Positions 1 to 10,739 of a stretch of DNA of 64,000 nt are shown here, piece by piece. The notes beneath the pieces were generated by a model, which saw only the letters and a list, made by a program, of their open reading frames with translations, was not told the DNA's origin and did not search any database. Both the position numbers and the translations under genes were made by a program. Origin of the DNA: Ichthyophis bannanicus (lineage: Eukaryota; Chordata; Amphibia; Gymnophiona; Ichthyophiidae); assembly GCA_033557465.1 (NCBI GenBank), contig CM066032.1, positions 449,622,270-449,686,269 of the forward strand, in the 5' to 3' direction. Each line of letters opens with the position of its first letter. Positions within the stretch are counted from its first letter, which is position 1.

Positions 1-27
1 AAAAAGGAGGATTCCTTTCGCCCTATC

Positions 28-1607
28 TTGGATCTCAAGCACGTGAACCACTGCTTACGCATTCCGCATTTTCGCATGGAGACTCTATGCTCCGTGATTT
101 GCTCCGTGCAGCCTACGGAGGTCCTTACCTCCATAGACCTCACAGAGGCCTACCTTCACATTCCAGTGCGGCCTGACCACCAGCGGTTCCTACGGTTTGC
201 GGTACCCATGGGTCACTTTCAGTTCCAGGCGTTGCCATTTGGGCTGGCCACGGCTCCGCGGACCTTCACAAAGGTGATGGTGGTGGTTGCGGCGGCGCTG
301 CAGCGCGCGAGGGCGTGCTGGTGCACCCTTACCTCGACGATTGGTTGATTCGGGCACCGTCGGTGGCGGAATCCGAGTTGGCCACAGCTCGAGTGGTGGC
401 ACTCCTCGAGGGGTTAGGCTGGGTGATAAATCAGTCCAAGAGCCATCTGCTGCCCTCTCAGAGGCTTCTGTATCTGGGAGCGCTGTTCGACACGAGCGTC
501 GGAGCGGTCTTCTTGCCCGAGCCACGGATATGAAAACTGCTGGGGCAAGTGCGGGCGTTCCTGTGCCTGAAGGCTCCAACTGCTTGGCGCTACCTGCAAC
601 TGCTCGGTTCCATGGCGGCGGCGCTGGACCTGGTTCCCTGGGCTCGGGCGCATATGCGTCCGTTGCAGCATGCGTTGCTCTCGAAGTGGTCTCAGCTGCA
701 CCCATTGTCCCGCAGATTGCCTCTCGCTCCGGCTGTGCGCGACAGTCTGCTCTGGTGGTTGGATCCCGCGCATCTCAGGGCGGGTATGCCCTTGCGGCTC
801 CCAGATTGGGTGTTACTTACGACGGATGCCAGTCTCGCGGGCTGGGGGGCTCATTGCCAGTCTCACCTAGCTCAAGGGCTCTGGACTCCGGCGGAGTCGA
901 CCTCGTCGATCAACCTGCTCGAGCTCCGAACGGTACGGTTAGTGCTACAGGACTTCCGCTGGCTCGTCGAAGGCAAAGCGGTGAGAGTTTTCTCAGACAA
1001 TTCCGTGGCAGTTTCTTACATCAACAAGCAGGGAGGTACAGGCTGCATGCCTCTCTTGGACGAGAGTCAGCTGCTAATGGCCTGGGCGGAAGCTCACCTG
1101 GTAGCGCTTTCAGCGGCTCATGTGGCGGGACGCGACAATGTGCAGGCGGATTATCTCAGCAGGCACGCCGTGGATCCCGGGGAATGGGAGTTGAACGCAG
1201 CAGTGTTTCACACCCTGGTTCTCCGTTGGGGACAGCCGTCGATGGACTTGATGGCCACTTTCGACAATGCGAAGGCTGGTCGGTTCTTCAGCAGGAGGCG
1301 GGAGCGCATGTCCGAAGGCCTAGACGCTCTGGCGCAGCCGTGGCCGTCGGTGGGGCTGCTCTATGTGTTCCCTCCATGGCCATTGATAGGTCGTGTCCTT
1401 CGGCGGATAGAGCGTCACGACGGACGGGTACTCTTGATTGCCCCGGATTGGCCGCGACGACCTTGGTACGTGGATTTGGTTCGTTTGCTGGTGGACAGTC
1501 CTTGGCGGCTGCCGACGCAGGTGGATCTGTTGTCTCAGGGTCCCCTTCTCATGCCGGATGTGGAAAGCTTCTCGCTTACGGCTTGGCTCTTGAGCGGGAA
1601 AGGTTGA
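28..1607 (+). pseudogene. DIRS Pol (RT, RNase H, methyltransferase-like), copy A1
   Basis: Would copy element RNA into DNA. RT palm motifs are visible: SIDLTEAYLHIP near 130-170, LPFGLATAP near 235, and the catalytic box YLDDWLIRAP near 330. RNase H follows near 810-1160 with TTDAS, LLEL, FSDNSVAV and GRDNVQADYLS. A Dam-like methyltransferase region typical of DIRS Pol follows near 1230-1480 (DLMAT, YVFPPW, LIAPDWPR). A frameshift near 312 separates RT blocks, and an in-frame TGA at 531-533 interrupts the thumb region, so the protein is dead. The reading frame then stays open to 1607 and overlaps the recombinase frame. The beginning is missing because the window starts inside the gene. Confidence 0.85.
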
Positions 1608-2647
1608 GGCGTAGAGGTTATGCGCCTTCAGTCATCGACACTCTTCTTCGGGCCAGGCGTGCTTCCACTTCCAGGGCGTACGCTCGAGTCTGGAGGGTGT
1701 TTGAACGCTGGTGTGCGGAGCGCGGTCTTCGGCCAGGCGCCTCCTTGGTGCCGGCGATTCTGTCTTTTCTGCAAGGGGGATTCGAGAAGGGCTTGGCTCT
1801 CGCTACGCTCAAGGTGCAGGTCGCTGCACTGGCCTGTTTTCGGGGTAGGATTAAGGGGGTTCTCCTCTCTCATCATCCCGATGTCTTGCGGTTCCTGCGT
1901 GCAGTTCAGAACTTGCGTCCTCCGGTTCGCTCCATTGTTCCCCCTTGGGATCTTAATCTGGTTTTGGAGGCGCTTGTCCGACCTCCCTTTGAACCATCTA
2001 GGGAGGCGTCCCTTCAAGTGCTGACTTGGAAAACGGTCTTCCTGGTGGCCCTCTGTTCCGCCCGGAGGGTTTCGGATCTTCAGGCTCTTTCATGTCGAGA
2101 GCCGTTTTTGCACTTCTCACGCGAGAAGGTTTCGTTGCGTCCAGTGCCCTCTTTTCTTCCGAAGGTGGTTTCCCATTTTCATGTGAATCAGTCTATTTCC
2201 CTTCCGACCTTTTCGGATCGCGAGGGCGCTCCCATCGATTCGGTCCTTCGGAAACTGGATTTAGGTAGGCTGCTTAAAAGGTATCTGCATCGGACAAAGC
2301 CTTTTCGCAAGTCGGACAGGCTGTTCGTGTTATTTGGGGGGCCTAGAAAGGGGGAAGCTGCCTCCAAGGCCTCCATAGCGTGCTGGGTTAAATCTGCGGT
2401 GTCGGCGGCGTACCGAGCGAGCGGCCAGGCGCCGCCGGAGTTTTTCAGGGCTCATTCGACTCGTAGCCAGGCTACGTCCTGGGCTGAGCTGGCCCTCGTT
2501 CCGCCAGTGGATATCTGTAGGGCGGCGACTTGGTCGTCCTTGCACACTTTTTCGAGGCACTATCGGTTGGACGTGCAGGCTGCGGGGGATGCCAAAGTAG
2601 GGGCGTCTGCGGTCATTGCGGGGCTCGCCGGTCCCTCCCTGGGATAG
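1562..2647 (+). CDS. DIRS tyrosine recombinase, copy A1
   Basis: Tyrosine recombinase expected to integrate the circular DNA of the element. The frame is open throughout and no stop is seen. An N-terminal SAM-like part covers about 1600-1900 (STSRAYARVWRVFERWC). The catalytic part shows the first Arg in SARRVSDLQAL near 2065, the H-x-x-R box in AHSTRSQATSW near 2455, and the nucleophile context HTFSRHYRLD near 2545. The start is uncertain: no obvious ATG opens the domain, and in this class the frame overlaps the end of Pol and may be made by frameshifting or splicing. The upstream part of this frame (from 287) is the shadow of Pol. Although the recombinase is intact, its Pol is broken. Confidence 0.82.
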   Translation, partial: GKLLAYGLALERERLRRRGYAPSVIDTLLRARRASTSRAYARVWRVFERWCAERGLRPGASLVPAILSFLQGGFEKGLALATLKVQVAALACFRGRIKGVLLSHHPDVLRFLRAVQNLRPPVRSIVPPWDLNLVLEALVRPPFEPSREASLQVLTWKTVFLVALCSARRVSDLQALSCREPFLHFSREKVSLRPVPSFLPKVVSHFHVNQSISLPTFSDREGAPIDSVLRKLDLGRLLKRYLHRTKPFRKSDRLFVLFGGPRKGEAASKASIACWVKSAVSAAYRASGQAPPEFFRAHSTRSQATSWAELALVPPVDICRAATWSSLHTFSRHYRLDVQAAGDAKVGASAVIAGLAGPSLG

Positions 2648-2670
2648 TTACTGCTTTGGTACTTCCCTCA

Positions 2671-2768
2671 CTTGCCTGGACTGGCCCGGAGAGACGATAT
2701 GGAAGAAGAAATTAGACCTTACCTGCTAATTGTCTTTCCTTGAGTTCTCTCCGGGCCAGTCCAGGCCC
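2671..2768 (+). repeat. Internal complementary region of DIRS A1
   Basis: The first part (about 2671-2700) reads as the complement of a left end. The second part (about 2701-2768) is the complement of the right end at 3203-3270. This joined arrangement is the hallmark of DIRS elements and is thought to template the circle junction. Confidence 0.75.
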
Positions 2769-3202
2769 CACCCGTGAAGCTCGGCGAGACTCCGTTTTTG
2801 GTCCCACGGTTTTGTCAGGCAGCGTGGAAGGTTTTCGAAGAGTAAATATTGCCTTCCGCGGTTTTGGCAAGGCTTGCTATGGTGTGTGGGGCTCCATAGT
2901 TCATGCTATCGGGTATTCCTGGGCATGCAAGTCTGGGAAATTAAAAAAAACAAAACAAAAAAACACGTTTCTGTTTCTCTGGTGGGCACGGGAGGAGCCC
3001 GTGGTTGGTATGGTCTTGTTGACCTATGGGGGGGGCTCGTGGTGTGCTGCAGTTCTTTTTTTCTTGTTACCTTTTGGTTCTCTTTCTGCTGCTTTGTGAG
3101 TCACGACTGAGGTTTGGCCAGCAGAGGGAGCCAGATACTGCTTTCAGCAAAAACTTCAGTTTTTTTCAGTCCTCAGCTGCTAGAGAAGATTGACAACCCC
3201 TC

Positions 3203-3270
3203 ACTTGCCTGGACTGGCCCGGAGAGAACTCGAGGAAAGACAATTAGCAGGTAAGGTCTAATTTCTTCTT
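3203..3270 (+). repeat. Right inverted end of DIRS A1
   Basis: About 68 bp, reverse complement of 2701-2768 with few mismatches (core CTGGCCCGGAGAGAACT, then TTAGCAGGTAAGGTCTAATT). It ends at CTTCTT, immediately before the RT sequence of copy A2. Confidence 0.8.
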
Positions 3271-4571
3271 TGCACATCCCAATCAGGAGCGAACATCAAA
3301 GATTCCTGCGTTTCGCAGTTCCCATGGGTCATTTTCAATTCTGAACTTTACCTTTTGGGCTGGCTACAGCGCTGCGGAACTTTACCAAGGTAATGGTGGT
3401 GGCGGCAGCAGCGCTACGAAAGGAAGGGATTCAGGTCCATCCCTACCTGGACGTCTGGTTAATTCGGGCGGCGTCTCGGTCGGAGTCAGTCATGGCCACC
3501 GCTCAGGTGGTAGAGTTCCTTGAGCAGTTAGGCTGGGTCATCAACCGCGCGAAGAGTCATTTGGAGCCGGCCATGCAGTTAACCTATCTCGGTGCTTTCT
3601 TCGACACGTAGATAGGCTCAGTTTTTCTTCCGGCAGAAAGAGTAAGCAAGATTTTGGCTCAGGTGTTGCCGTTCCTGCGCGTAAAGGCTCCAATGGCCTG
3701 GAGGTACCTACAGTTGTTGGGATCGATGGCGGCGGCCTTAGATCTGGTTCCGTGGGCCAGAGCTCATATGCGGCCTCTTCAGCAGGCATTGTTGTCCCGT
3801 TGGTCTCCGCAGAATCATCCACTTTCTTGGAGATTGGTATGTCCGGAGGAGGTGCGTGTCAGTCTACAGTGGTGGTTGGTTCTGGCCCACCTGCAAGCAG
3901 GAGTTCCGCTGGATATGCCGGATTGGGTATTACGACGGATGCAAGCCTCTCCGGCTAGGGGCTCATTGTTTGTCGCAAATAGTGCAGGGGACGTGGACGG
4001 CAGAAGAGAGCATTTGATCGATCAATCGCTTGGAGCTGCGAGCGGTTCGCTTAGCGCTGCGGGAATTTGCCTGATTGCTCGAAGGGAAGGTGGTTCGGGT
4101 TTTCTCCGACAATCAAGTGACGGTGTCTTACATAAACAGGCAAGGAGGCACCGACAGTGCAGTATTGCAGGACGAAAATCAGCAGTTGTTTCGTGGGCAG
4201 AAGTCCATCTCTTAGCAATTTCGGCGGCGCATGTGGCAGGAAGAGACAACATTCAAGCCGATTATCTCAGTCGTCATCTCCTGGACCCCGGGGAATGGGA
4301 GTTGGACTGGGCGATATTTCAGGAGATTTCGCTACGCTGGGGTCAGCCAGTCATGGATCTCATGGCTACCCAGGCCAATGCCAAAGTGGTGCGGTTTTAC
4401 AGCAGGCGCAGGGAGCACATGTCGGAAGGTCTCGACAGCCTGGTGCAGCCTTGGCCGTCGGATCAACTACTTTACGTGTTTCCTCCGTGGCTGGTCTTGG
4501 GGCGGATCATCCAGAGGGTTGCGAGACACAGGGGCACAGTGATTCTAGTTGCTCCGGATTGGCCCAGATGA
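3271..4571 (+). pseudogene. DIRS Pol remnant, copy A2
   Basis: The RT opens with HIPIRSEHQRFLRFAVPMG. The catalytic box reads YLDVWLIRA near 3448, so the second Asp of YLDD is lost. Stops occur near 3342 and 3609. The thumb region (LQLLGSMAAALDLVPWARAHM) is near 3714. RNase H is frameshifted near 3930-4150. The methyltransferase-like region (DLMATQANAK, YVFPPW, LVAPDWPR) is near 4350-4565, where a TGA replaces the next conserved codon. Alignment to A1 is evident throughout, so this is an inactive copy of the same gene. Confidence 0.82.
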
Positions 4572-4671
4572 CCATGGTATGCCGACCTGATGAGACTTCT
4601 CGTGGCTCCTCCCTGGAGACTGCCCCTTCGGTTCGATCTGTTGAGGCAGGGGCCTGTGTTAATGCCACAGG

Positions 4672-5752
4672 TGGATTGATTCTTGCTTACGGCTTGGCTA
4701 TTGAAAGGGAACGATTGTGCCGTAAAGGATACTTGAAGTCGGTGATAGCCACTATGTTACAGTCCAGGAGATGGTCTACTTCGTTAGCATACATTAGGGT
4801 GTGGCGCGTTTTTGAAGCATGGTGTAGGAATCGCCGAGTAAAGCCCTGGGGGGCACAACTACCTGAGATCTTAGGTTTCCTTCAAGGAGGACTAGAAAAG
4901 GGATTGGCTCTTAGCACGCTGAAGGTACAGCTGGTGGCGCTGGCCTGCTACAGAGGGAGAGTGCAGGGCAGTCCGTTTTCCTCTCATCCTGATGTACTAC
5001 ATTTTCTGCGAGCTGCCAAAAACATTAGGCCTCCGGTGAGGCGAGTTGTGCCTCCTTGGGATTTGAATTTGGTTTTACAGGCGTTGACGGAGCCTCCGTT
5101 TTGTAGCAAGATCATCGGAGCACCTTTGGGAGTTGTCCTGGAAAACGGCTTTTTTGGTGGCATTGTGTTCTGCGAGAAGAATTTCGGATCTGCCAGCTCT
5201 CTCGTGCCTTCAGTACCTTCAGTTCTCGGCAGAAAAGGTGGAATTGCGACCAGTGCCGTCCTTCCTGCCTAAGGTGGTTTCCCCTTTTGACGTGAATCAG
5301 GTCGTTTCCCTTCCCACTTTTGGTGCTCTAGGAGATGGTAAGTTGGACCGTTCGCTTAGGCGACTAGATTTAGGTCAAGTGTTGCGTAGATATCTCAGAC
5401 GGAGTCTTTTCGACAATCTGACTGGTTGTTTGTCCTCTTTGGGGGGTCAGCTAAAGGTAAGGTGGCCACTAAAGCTGCTATCGCTCGCTGGGTGAAGCAC
5501 GCGATACGGGCAGCGTATGAGGCGCAGGGCAAGCCGGTTCCTCTTGGGCTCGGTGCTCATTCAACTAGAGGTCAAGCAGCCTCTTGGGTGGAGTATGCGT
5601 TGGTTCTGCCGGTTGATATCTGTCGGGCAGCGACGTGGTCTTCGTTGCATACGTTTGCGAAGCATTATCGGTTGGATGTTCAGGCAAGGGATGATGCTAG
5701 AGTGGGTGCCTCGGCGATTGTTGCAGGGCTCGCAAGACCCTTCCGGATTTAG
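4672..5752 (+). pseudogene. DIRS tyrosine recombinase remnant, copy A2
   Basis: Homologous to the A1 recombinase from LILAYGLAIERERL onward. Frameshifts near 5105 and 5430 split it into three blocks. The catalytic boxes are still recognisable: SARRISDLPAL near 5170, GAHSTRGQAASW near 5550 and HTFAKHYRLD near 5650, so catalytic residues survive although the frame is broken. It ends with a stop at 5752, aligned with the A1 stop. Confidence 0.82.
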
Positions 5753-5776
5753 GTACTGCTTTGGTACTGCCCAAAT

Positions 5777-5872
5777 GTCCAGGACTGGCCCGGAGAGACG
5801 AATAGGAAGAAGAAATTAGACCTTACCTGCTAATTGTCTTTCCTTGAGTTCTCTCCGTGCCAGTCCAGGGCC
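5777..5872 (+). repeat. Internal complementary region of DIRS A2
   Basis: Same layout as in A1: complement of the left end followed by complement of the right end (ATTAGACCTTACCTGCTAA, then GAGTTCTCTCCGTGCCAGTC). It pairs with 6296-6363. Confidence 0.72.
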
Positions 5873-6295
5873 CACCCTGGATGTCTGCGAGGCTTAGAAA
5901 TAAGGCGTCCTTGGCTGGAGTGTTGGCAGAGTTGAGCATATGTTATTGCGCTCGTAGCCGGGGATGCGGAGAGGGGAAAGCTTATTGGACGTGGATACTG
6001 GGGGTCCCTTTGTGAGAAAACAGAGGTTCTTCCAATTCAGAAAAATAAAATAAAAAAAAATTAAGAAAAGACAAACATGGAATGGCTTTTCCTTTTTTTT
6101 TTCGAAGAGTGCCCTTTTGTTCTAAGGACGATGTTGTCCAGTAGTTAGGATTTGTTGTTTTAGTTGCATTACTAGTTTGAGTTTCACTGCTTTGATACCG
6201 TAAGACTGATTCTCTGATACCAGGGGGAGCTGGGTAAGCTGTCAGGAAAACTTTCAGTATTCAGTCCTCATCTGCTGGAGTGGATTGACCACTCA

Positions 6296-6363
6296 AATGT
6301 CCTGGTCTGGCCCCGAGAGAACTCAAGGAAAGGCAATTAGCAGGTACGGTCTAATTTCTTCTT
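6296..6363 (+). repeat. Right inverted end of DIRS A2
   Basis: Reverse complement of the second half of 5777-5872 and homologous to 3203-3270. It ends in ATTTCTTCTT. Confidence 0.75.
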
Positions 6364-6394
6364 GTGTGCCTTCCAATTAGTGCGATTCTTGGTG

Positions 6395-6585
6395 ACCCAG
6401 CAGCTCCTGGGTTTTCTTGGCAGTGTGACCAGAAGTAGATTGCCAGGCCTTTCTTGCAAGCCAATGGAGGGTTATGTGACTTGCTCAAGGCCACAAGGAG
6501 TGCTGTTGGGAATGAAACCCTGGTCTCTTGGTTACCAAGCCAGCGCTCTAACCACTAGACTGCGTTGGAGTGCATCTGTTCTCTT
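6395..6585 (+). repeat. SINE-like or LINE-tail fragment
   Basis: Holds GTGACTTGCTCAAGGCCACA, then GGAATGAAACCCTGGTCTC and CGCTCTAACCACTAGACTGC. These words are typical of old vertebrate MIR- or L2-type SINE bodies. No intact Pol III A and B boxes or tRNA fold could be assigned. The family is not certain. Confidence 0.5.
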
Positions 6586-6632
6586 TTGCAAGATTGGTGA
6601 GGCAGAGAGCTGTCTGATGGCAGGTATGCTGT

Positions 6633-6797
6633 TATCTCCAGGAACAAGCAGGAATAAGTCCTCACATATGGGTACGTCGGTACCGACGGAGCCCGTGCGG
6701 GAAAGCTCCCCAGCTTCTTAGAATAGAAGCTTTTGGGACCTCCCACTGCACATGCGCACTGCCTTCCCGCCTTCCTGAACAGCTCTCCTCAGTTTCT
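6633..6797 (+). repeat. Left inverted repeat of DIRS B1
   Basis: Matches the reverse complement of about 12046-12208. It contains the self-complementary word CGGTACCG. The outermost bases differ from the right end, which is extended by about 25 bp, as in B2. Confidence 0.85.
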
Positions 6798-7010
6798 CTT
6801 TTTCCGCGGAGCCAGCAGGTCGTGTTCCTGTCACCGCTGAAGAAATTGTTATTTTATTTGTTTCTTTAGACCGCGTACCTGCCTTCCCCATACCGATACC
6901 GGTATCGCCGGTCTTTTCTTTCTTTCTTTAAAAAATTATAATTCTTTTTTCTTATTTTTTAGCTTTTTGGTCACTTCAGAGAGGCCTCTCGGCCTACTCA
7001 ATTTCTCATC

Positions 7011-8817
7011 ATGGAGAAGCCAGCACATGGATTTAAGAATTGTAACAAATGTAATGCTGTTATTTCAGTCACAGACAACCATGACTGGTGTCTGAAAAGT
7101 TTTGGTACTGACCATTCCATACCGGACTGCCCATCTTGCTCCCACATGTCTAAACGTGGGCTGCAGAACCGGGCCAACCAAATTCCATGTGCTGTTTGCT
7201 TCAGAGAATACAGCATCACAGTCATCCAGGTCTTCTTCTCCGGATGGATCTCAGGTAACCAAACCTTCTGTGGGCAAGTCCTCAAAGAGCAAATCTCCTT
7301 CAAAGCATCGAGAGGCTCTTAGCTTAGAACTTGAGGACCCTGCCCCAGCCAAACAACCCCGGCGGGAAGTCCAACTTCCAAAAAACGCCAATTCAGGGGT
7401 CTCATGTTGATATCGATGCTACGGCCTCGTCAAATCAACTGTTAGCCTGCTCTGGGGTTACGGGTCACTCCGGTACCGACATCCAGGCAGCTTTGGCGTC
7501 CATGGGCGATACTGTTAAGTCGTTGCAGCAGGCCGTCATGGCTTTCATTAAAGCTGCAACGCCATCGGTTCCGCTTTCAGCGGTTCCGGGGCCCGATACC
7601 GGTATCGTCCGCCATGCCGGTATCGAGGCCGTCCACCTCTAAACGCAAGTCGGTACCGTATGGGCTTTCGCTCCATACCGGTTCCATACCCGATACGCCC
7701 GATATCGATACCGATCGGTACGCGTATCGTGCGTTAGAGGAAAGCACCGATTCCTCTGAGGATTTTCACTCCTCTGATGATTCTGCTGAGTTTTCACTCA
7801 ACTTACCTGAGGAGCCCTCTTCTCCTAAAAGGAGAATGTCCCCTCCAGAGGATTTGTCCTTCCAGGACTTTGTTTTAGATATGGCTACAGCCCTTTCTAT
7901 TACCACATCCTCTGAAAAGGAACCCAGATCCAAAAAACTGGATATTTTGGGATACTCAAAGGCCCCTAAGGAGGCAGTTACCCTGCCTATCCATGAAATC
8001 CTTCAAGAACAACTGATGGATTTCTGGGAAAATCCTTTGACTTTGTCTCCTTATTCCGTAGGTTGGACACCATGTATAGGGTCCCTCCTTCTCCTGGTTT
8101 CCAAAAGACTCAATTGCCCCACCACTCTATTGTGGTGAAGTCTGCAATGAAGAAGATTAGGAGTACCAAAAGGCACTCTTCCACCCCTCCAGGACGGGAA
8201 TGTAAGACTTTGGACTCTTTGGTAGGAAAATTTTCCAGGCTAGTATGCTTATAGCCAGGATTAATTCCTACAGTCTCTATATGGGCATGTTCCTGGAGGA
8301 ACTTGCCAAAAAGGTGCGGCATTTTGCCCCCTTTATCCCTGAGGATAAAAAGCAGGGATTCCTTTCCCTAGTGAAACAACTCTTAGAGGTTTCTAAGTTC
8401 TCTAATAGGGCAGCATATGATTCCTTTGAGGGAGCCAGTAGGGCTTCGGGCATTGCTATTGCAGCCCGACGTCTTGCTTGGCTCCAGGCCTCTGATCTGG
8501 AACCTTGGGTTCTAGATGGCTTACGGAATCTGCCCTGTACAGGTGAGAACTTATTTGGGGAAGAGTGGCAAATCAAAGCCACCCAGATGGATGCTGAAAA
8601 TGCCACCTTGGAAAGACTTTCAAAGTCCACTTCAATTCCTACTAAGAAAAAGTCTTTTAAAAGGCCTTACTATAAGAAGGCCAGAGTTGCTTCAAATACT
8701 GGCCAGCAGTCTTCTCAACCTCGCTATACTGCTAAGCGTCAGCAATCCAAACAAGCACGAGCTAAGCCTGCAGCAGCTACTGTAGCTCAGCAGGCTCCAA
8801 CCCCTCAGGGGTTTTGA
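7011..8817 (+). pseudogene. DIRS Gag-like ORF1, copy B1
   Basis: Starts at ATG 7011 (MEKPAHGFKNCNKCNAV), matching B2 at 49325. The N-terminal cysteine/histidine cluster (CNKC, HDWC, DCPSC) looks like a zinc-binding region; one Cys kept in B2 (WCLKC) is Ser here. A central acidic Ser/Glu-rich block follows (SDDSAEFSLNLPEEPSSP near 7770). The C-terminal block (RINSYSLYMGMFLEEL, ARRLAWLQASDLEPWV near 8260-8520) ends in a basic tail with a stop at 8815-8817. Frameshifts near 7190, 7420, 7620, 8060 and 8245 break it. Probable role: packaging element RNA. Confidence 0.75.
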
Positions 8818-8818
8818 C

Positions 8819-10739
8819 TTGCTCCTAGGGAACTTGCCACTTCTGGTTCTAACACAACCAGAACCTCTCACCATACCCGGAAGGTTTGTTCACTTTGCTC
8901 CCAGATGGGAAAAAATCACAACAGAACAATGGACCCTCTCTATCATTCGAGAGGGTTACAAACTTCATTTCTCCAGCCTTCCTCCCCATCATATGGTGAG
9001 ACCATTCAATTCTCCACCATCTCTCCTAACCCTGTTGGGTCAAGAGGTTTCCTCTCTTCTTGCCCAAGGGGCCATATAATAGGTTCCTCTTCCTCAACAA
9101 GGGTCCTGTTTCTACTACCCTAATTTACTCATACCAAAGAATACAGGGGGATTCAGACCAATCATAGAACTGAGAGAATTGAACAAAATTATCTTCAAGG
9201 ATAAATTCAAAAATGCTGTCTCTCGGCATTCTCCTTCCTTACCTCCAGGGTCAGGACTGGCTTTGTTCTCTAGACCTACAGGATGCGTATACACATATAC
9301 TCATCCATCCATCCCACAGAAAGTATCTTCGCTTTCTGTTTCAGGGAAAACATTTCCAATACAGAGTACTCCCCTTCGGTCTAGCCTCTGCTCCAAGAGT
9401 ATTCACAAAATGCATGGCAGTCGTAGCCGCATTTCTAAGAGGCATGGGAATCTTTGTCTTCCCATATCTGGACGACTGGCTCATCCGAGCTCCAACTCAG
9501 TCACAGGCCCAGATTTCCCTGGACCACACAAGGAGCCTTTGCAGTATCTGGGACTGGTAGTAACCTTCCCAAGTCCCAACTCATCCCTACTCAATCTCTA
9601 GAATTCATAGGGGCCCAGTTGGACACCATCACTGCAGGCCTACCTTCCACATGTTCGAGGCCAGCGCCTCCTGAGTTTGGCCTCCCAAGCTGAGTCCAGC
9701 ACTCACTTGACAGCCAGGGAAATGCTACGCCTACTGGGTCATATGGCCTCCACAGTGCATGTGGTGCCCTATGCTCGTCTTCATATGAGAGCAGCTCAAT
9801 GGACCCTGGCCACTCAGTGGGACTCAGGCGTCAGGAGCGCTCTCAGACCAAATACAAACCTCCGATCGTCTGTTTTGGTCCCTCCACTGGTGGACTTCCA
9901 CCAAGAATCTGTTGTTGGGGGCTCCATTTCAACCATTGCTACCCCAAGCAACCCTCACAACAGATGCCTCCCAAACAGGGTGGGGAGCCCATCTGCAAAC
10001 TCTCTCCACTCAGGGCACTTGGTCTCTACAGGAGACCACCCTTCATATCAATCTTCTGGAACTGCGAGCAATTTACCTTGCCCTCAAGGTCTTCCACTCC
10101 CTCCTAGCCAACCTCACTGTCCTAGTTCAGACGGACAATCAGGTGGCCATGTTTTACATAAACAAACAAGGAGGGACGGCTCTCTGTCGCTTTGCAACGA
10201 AGCTCTAAGACTATGGGCCTTCGCCAGAGAGCATCAGATTCACCCTGCTAGCAGTGTATCTCCCAGGAGTTCAAAACTCTCGGGCAGACAGGCTCAGTCG
10301 AGTTCTGCTGCCACACGAATGGTCCCTACATTTGGACCAAATAAACCGAATCTTTCAGGAATGGGGGACCCCGGACATAGACCTCTTTGCAAGTCCGTGG
10401 AATGCCAAACTTCCCCGGTTCTGTTCCAGAACTCCGTGTCAGGGAGCTCAGGCTACGGACGCCTTTCTCCTGAATTGGAATCAGGCATTCCTATATGCCT
10501 TTCCACCCATTCCTTTGATTCCCAAGACTCTGTTCAAACTCCAGAGGGATCATGGAACTATGATCCTCATAGCTCCACGCTGGCCACGCCAAGTGTGGTT
10601 CCCTCTACTTCTACAGCTCTCCCAGGGATCCTACTTGGATCTGGGAGCTGCGCCAGACCTCCTGTCTCAGGAGGAGGGGACTTTGTGGCACCCAAACCCC
10701 AAATCCCTTCACCTCAGTGCTTGGTTACTGAAGGCTTAA
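8819..10739 (+). pseudogene. DIRS Pol (RT, RNase H, methyltransferase-like), copy B1
   Basis: Begins directly after the gag stop (TIPGRFVHFAPRWEKI near 8875). RT blocks: SLDLQDAYTHILIHP near 9265, LPFGLASAPRVFTK near 9370, catalytic PYLDDWLIRAP near 9460. RNase H (LTTDASQTGWGAHLQ, LLELRAIYLAL, QTDNQVAMFYINKQGG, ADRLSR) covers about 9950-10300. The methyltransferase-like region (DIDLFASPWNAKLPR, YAFPPIP, LIAPRWPRQVW) covers about 10370-10600. A stop near 9079 and frameshifts near 9100-9200, 9540-9900 and around 10200 make it non-functional. The RT catalytic residues are intact. Confidence 0.83.

Larger units (their letters stand above)
1..3270 (+). mobile_element. DIRS retrotransposon copy A1, cut by the window start
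   Basis: DIRS-type retroelement with RT, RNase H, methyltransferase-like domain and tyrosine recombinase in order, then about 620 bp of non-coding 3' DNA. An internal complementary region lies at 2671-2768 and the right inverted end at 3203-3270. The left end and gag lie outside the window. Its right end abuts the RT region of copy A2 without any spacer, so A1 probably sits inside A2. DIRS elements integrate with their own recombinase and usually leave no target duplication, and none is visible here. Confidence 0.88.
3271..6363 (+). mobile_element. DIRS retrotransposon copy A2, 5' part separated by A1
   Basis: Second member of the A family, clearly more decayed than A1. It starts inside the RT (homologous to position about 160 of A1). 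It then runs through RNase H, methyltransferase-like and recombinase regions, an internal complementary region at about 5777-5872, and a right inverted end at 6296-6363. Its left part may lie upstream of the window if A1 is nested in it; otherwise it is 5' truncated. Confidence 0.82.

Noticed and set aside
287..1560. Long upstream part of the 786-codon frame as a separate protein
   Set aside because: Low-complexity Gly/Ser/Arg translation opposite the known Pol frame; only the part after about 1562 has recombinase homology.
1562..2647. Phage or bacterial integrase from contamination
   Set aside because: It is embedded in RT/RNase H DIRS structure among vertebrate LINEs, repeated in several families here.
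6395..6585. tRNA gene
   Set aside because: The B-box-like words are part of a SINE-like body; no cloverleaf could be formed.
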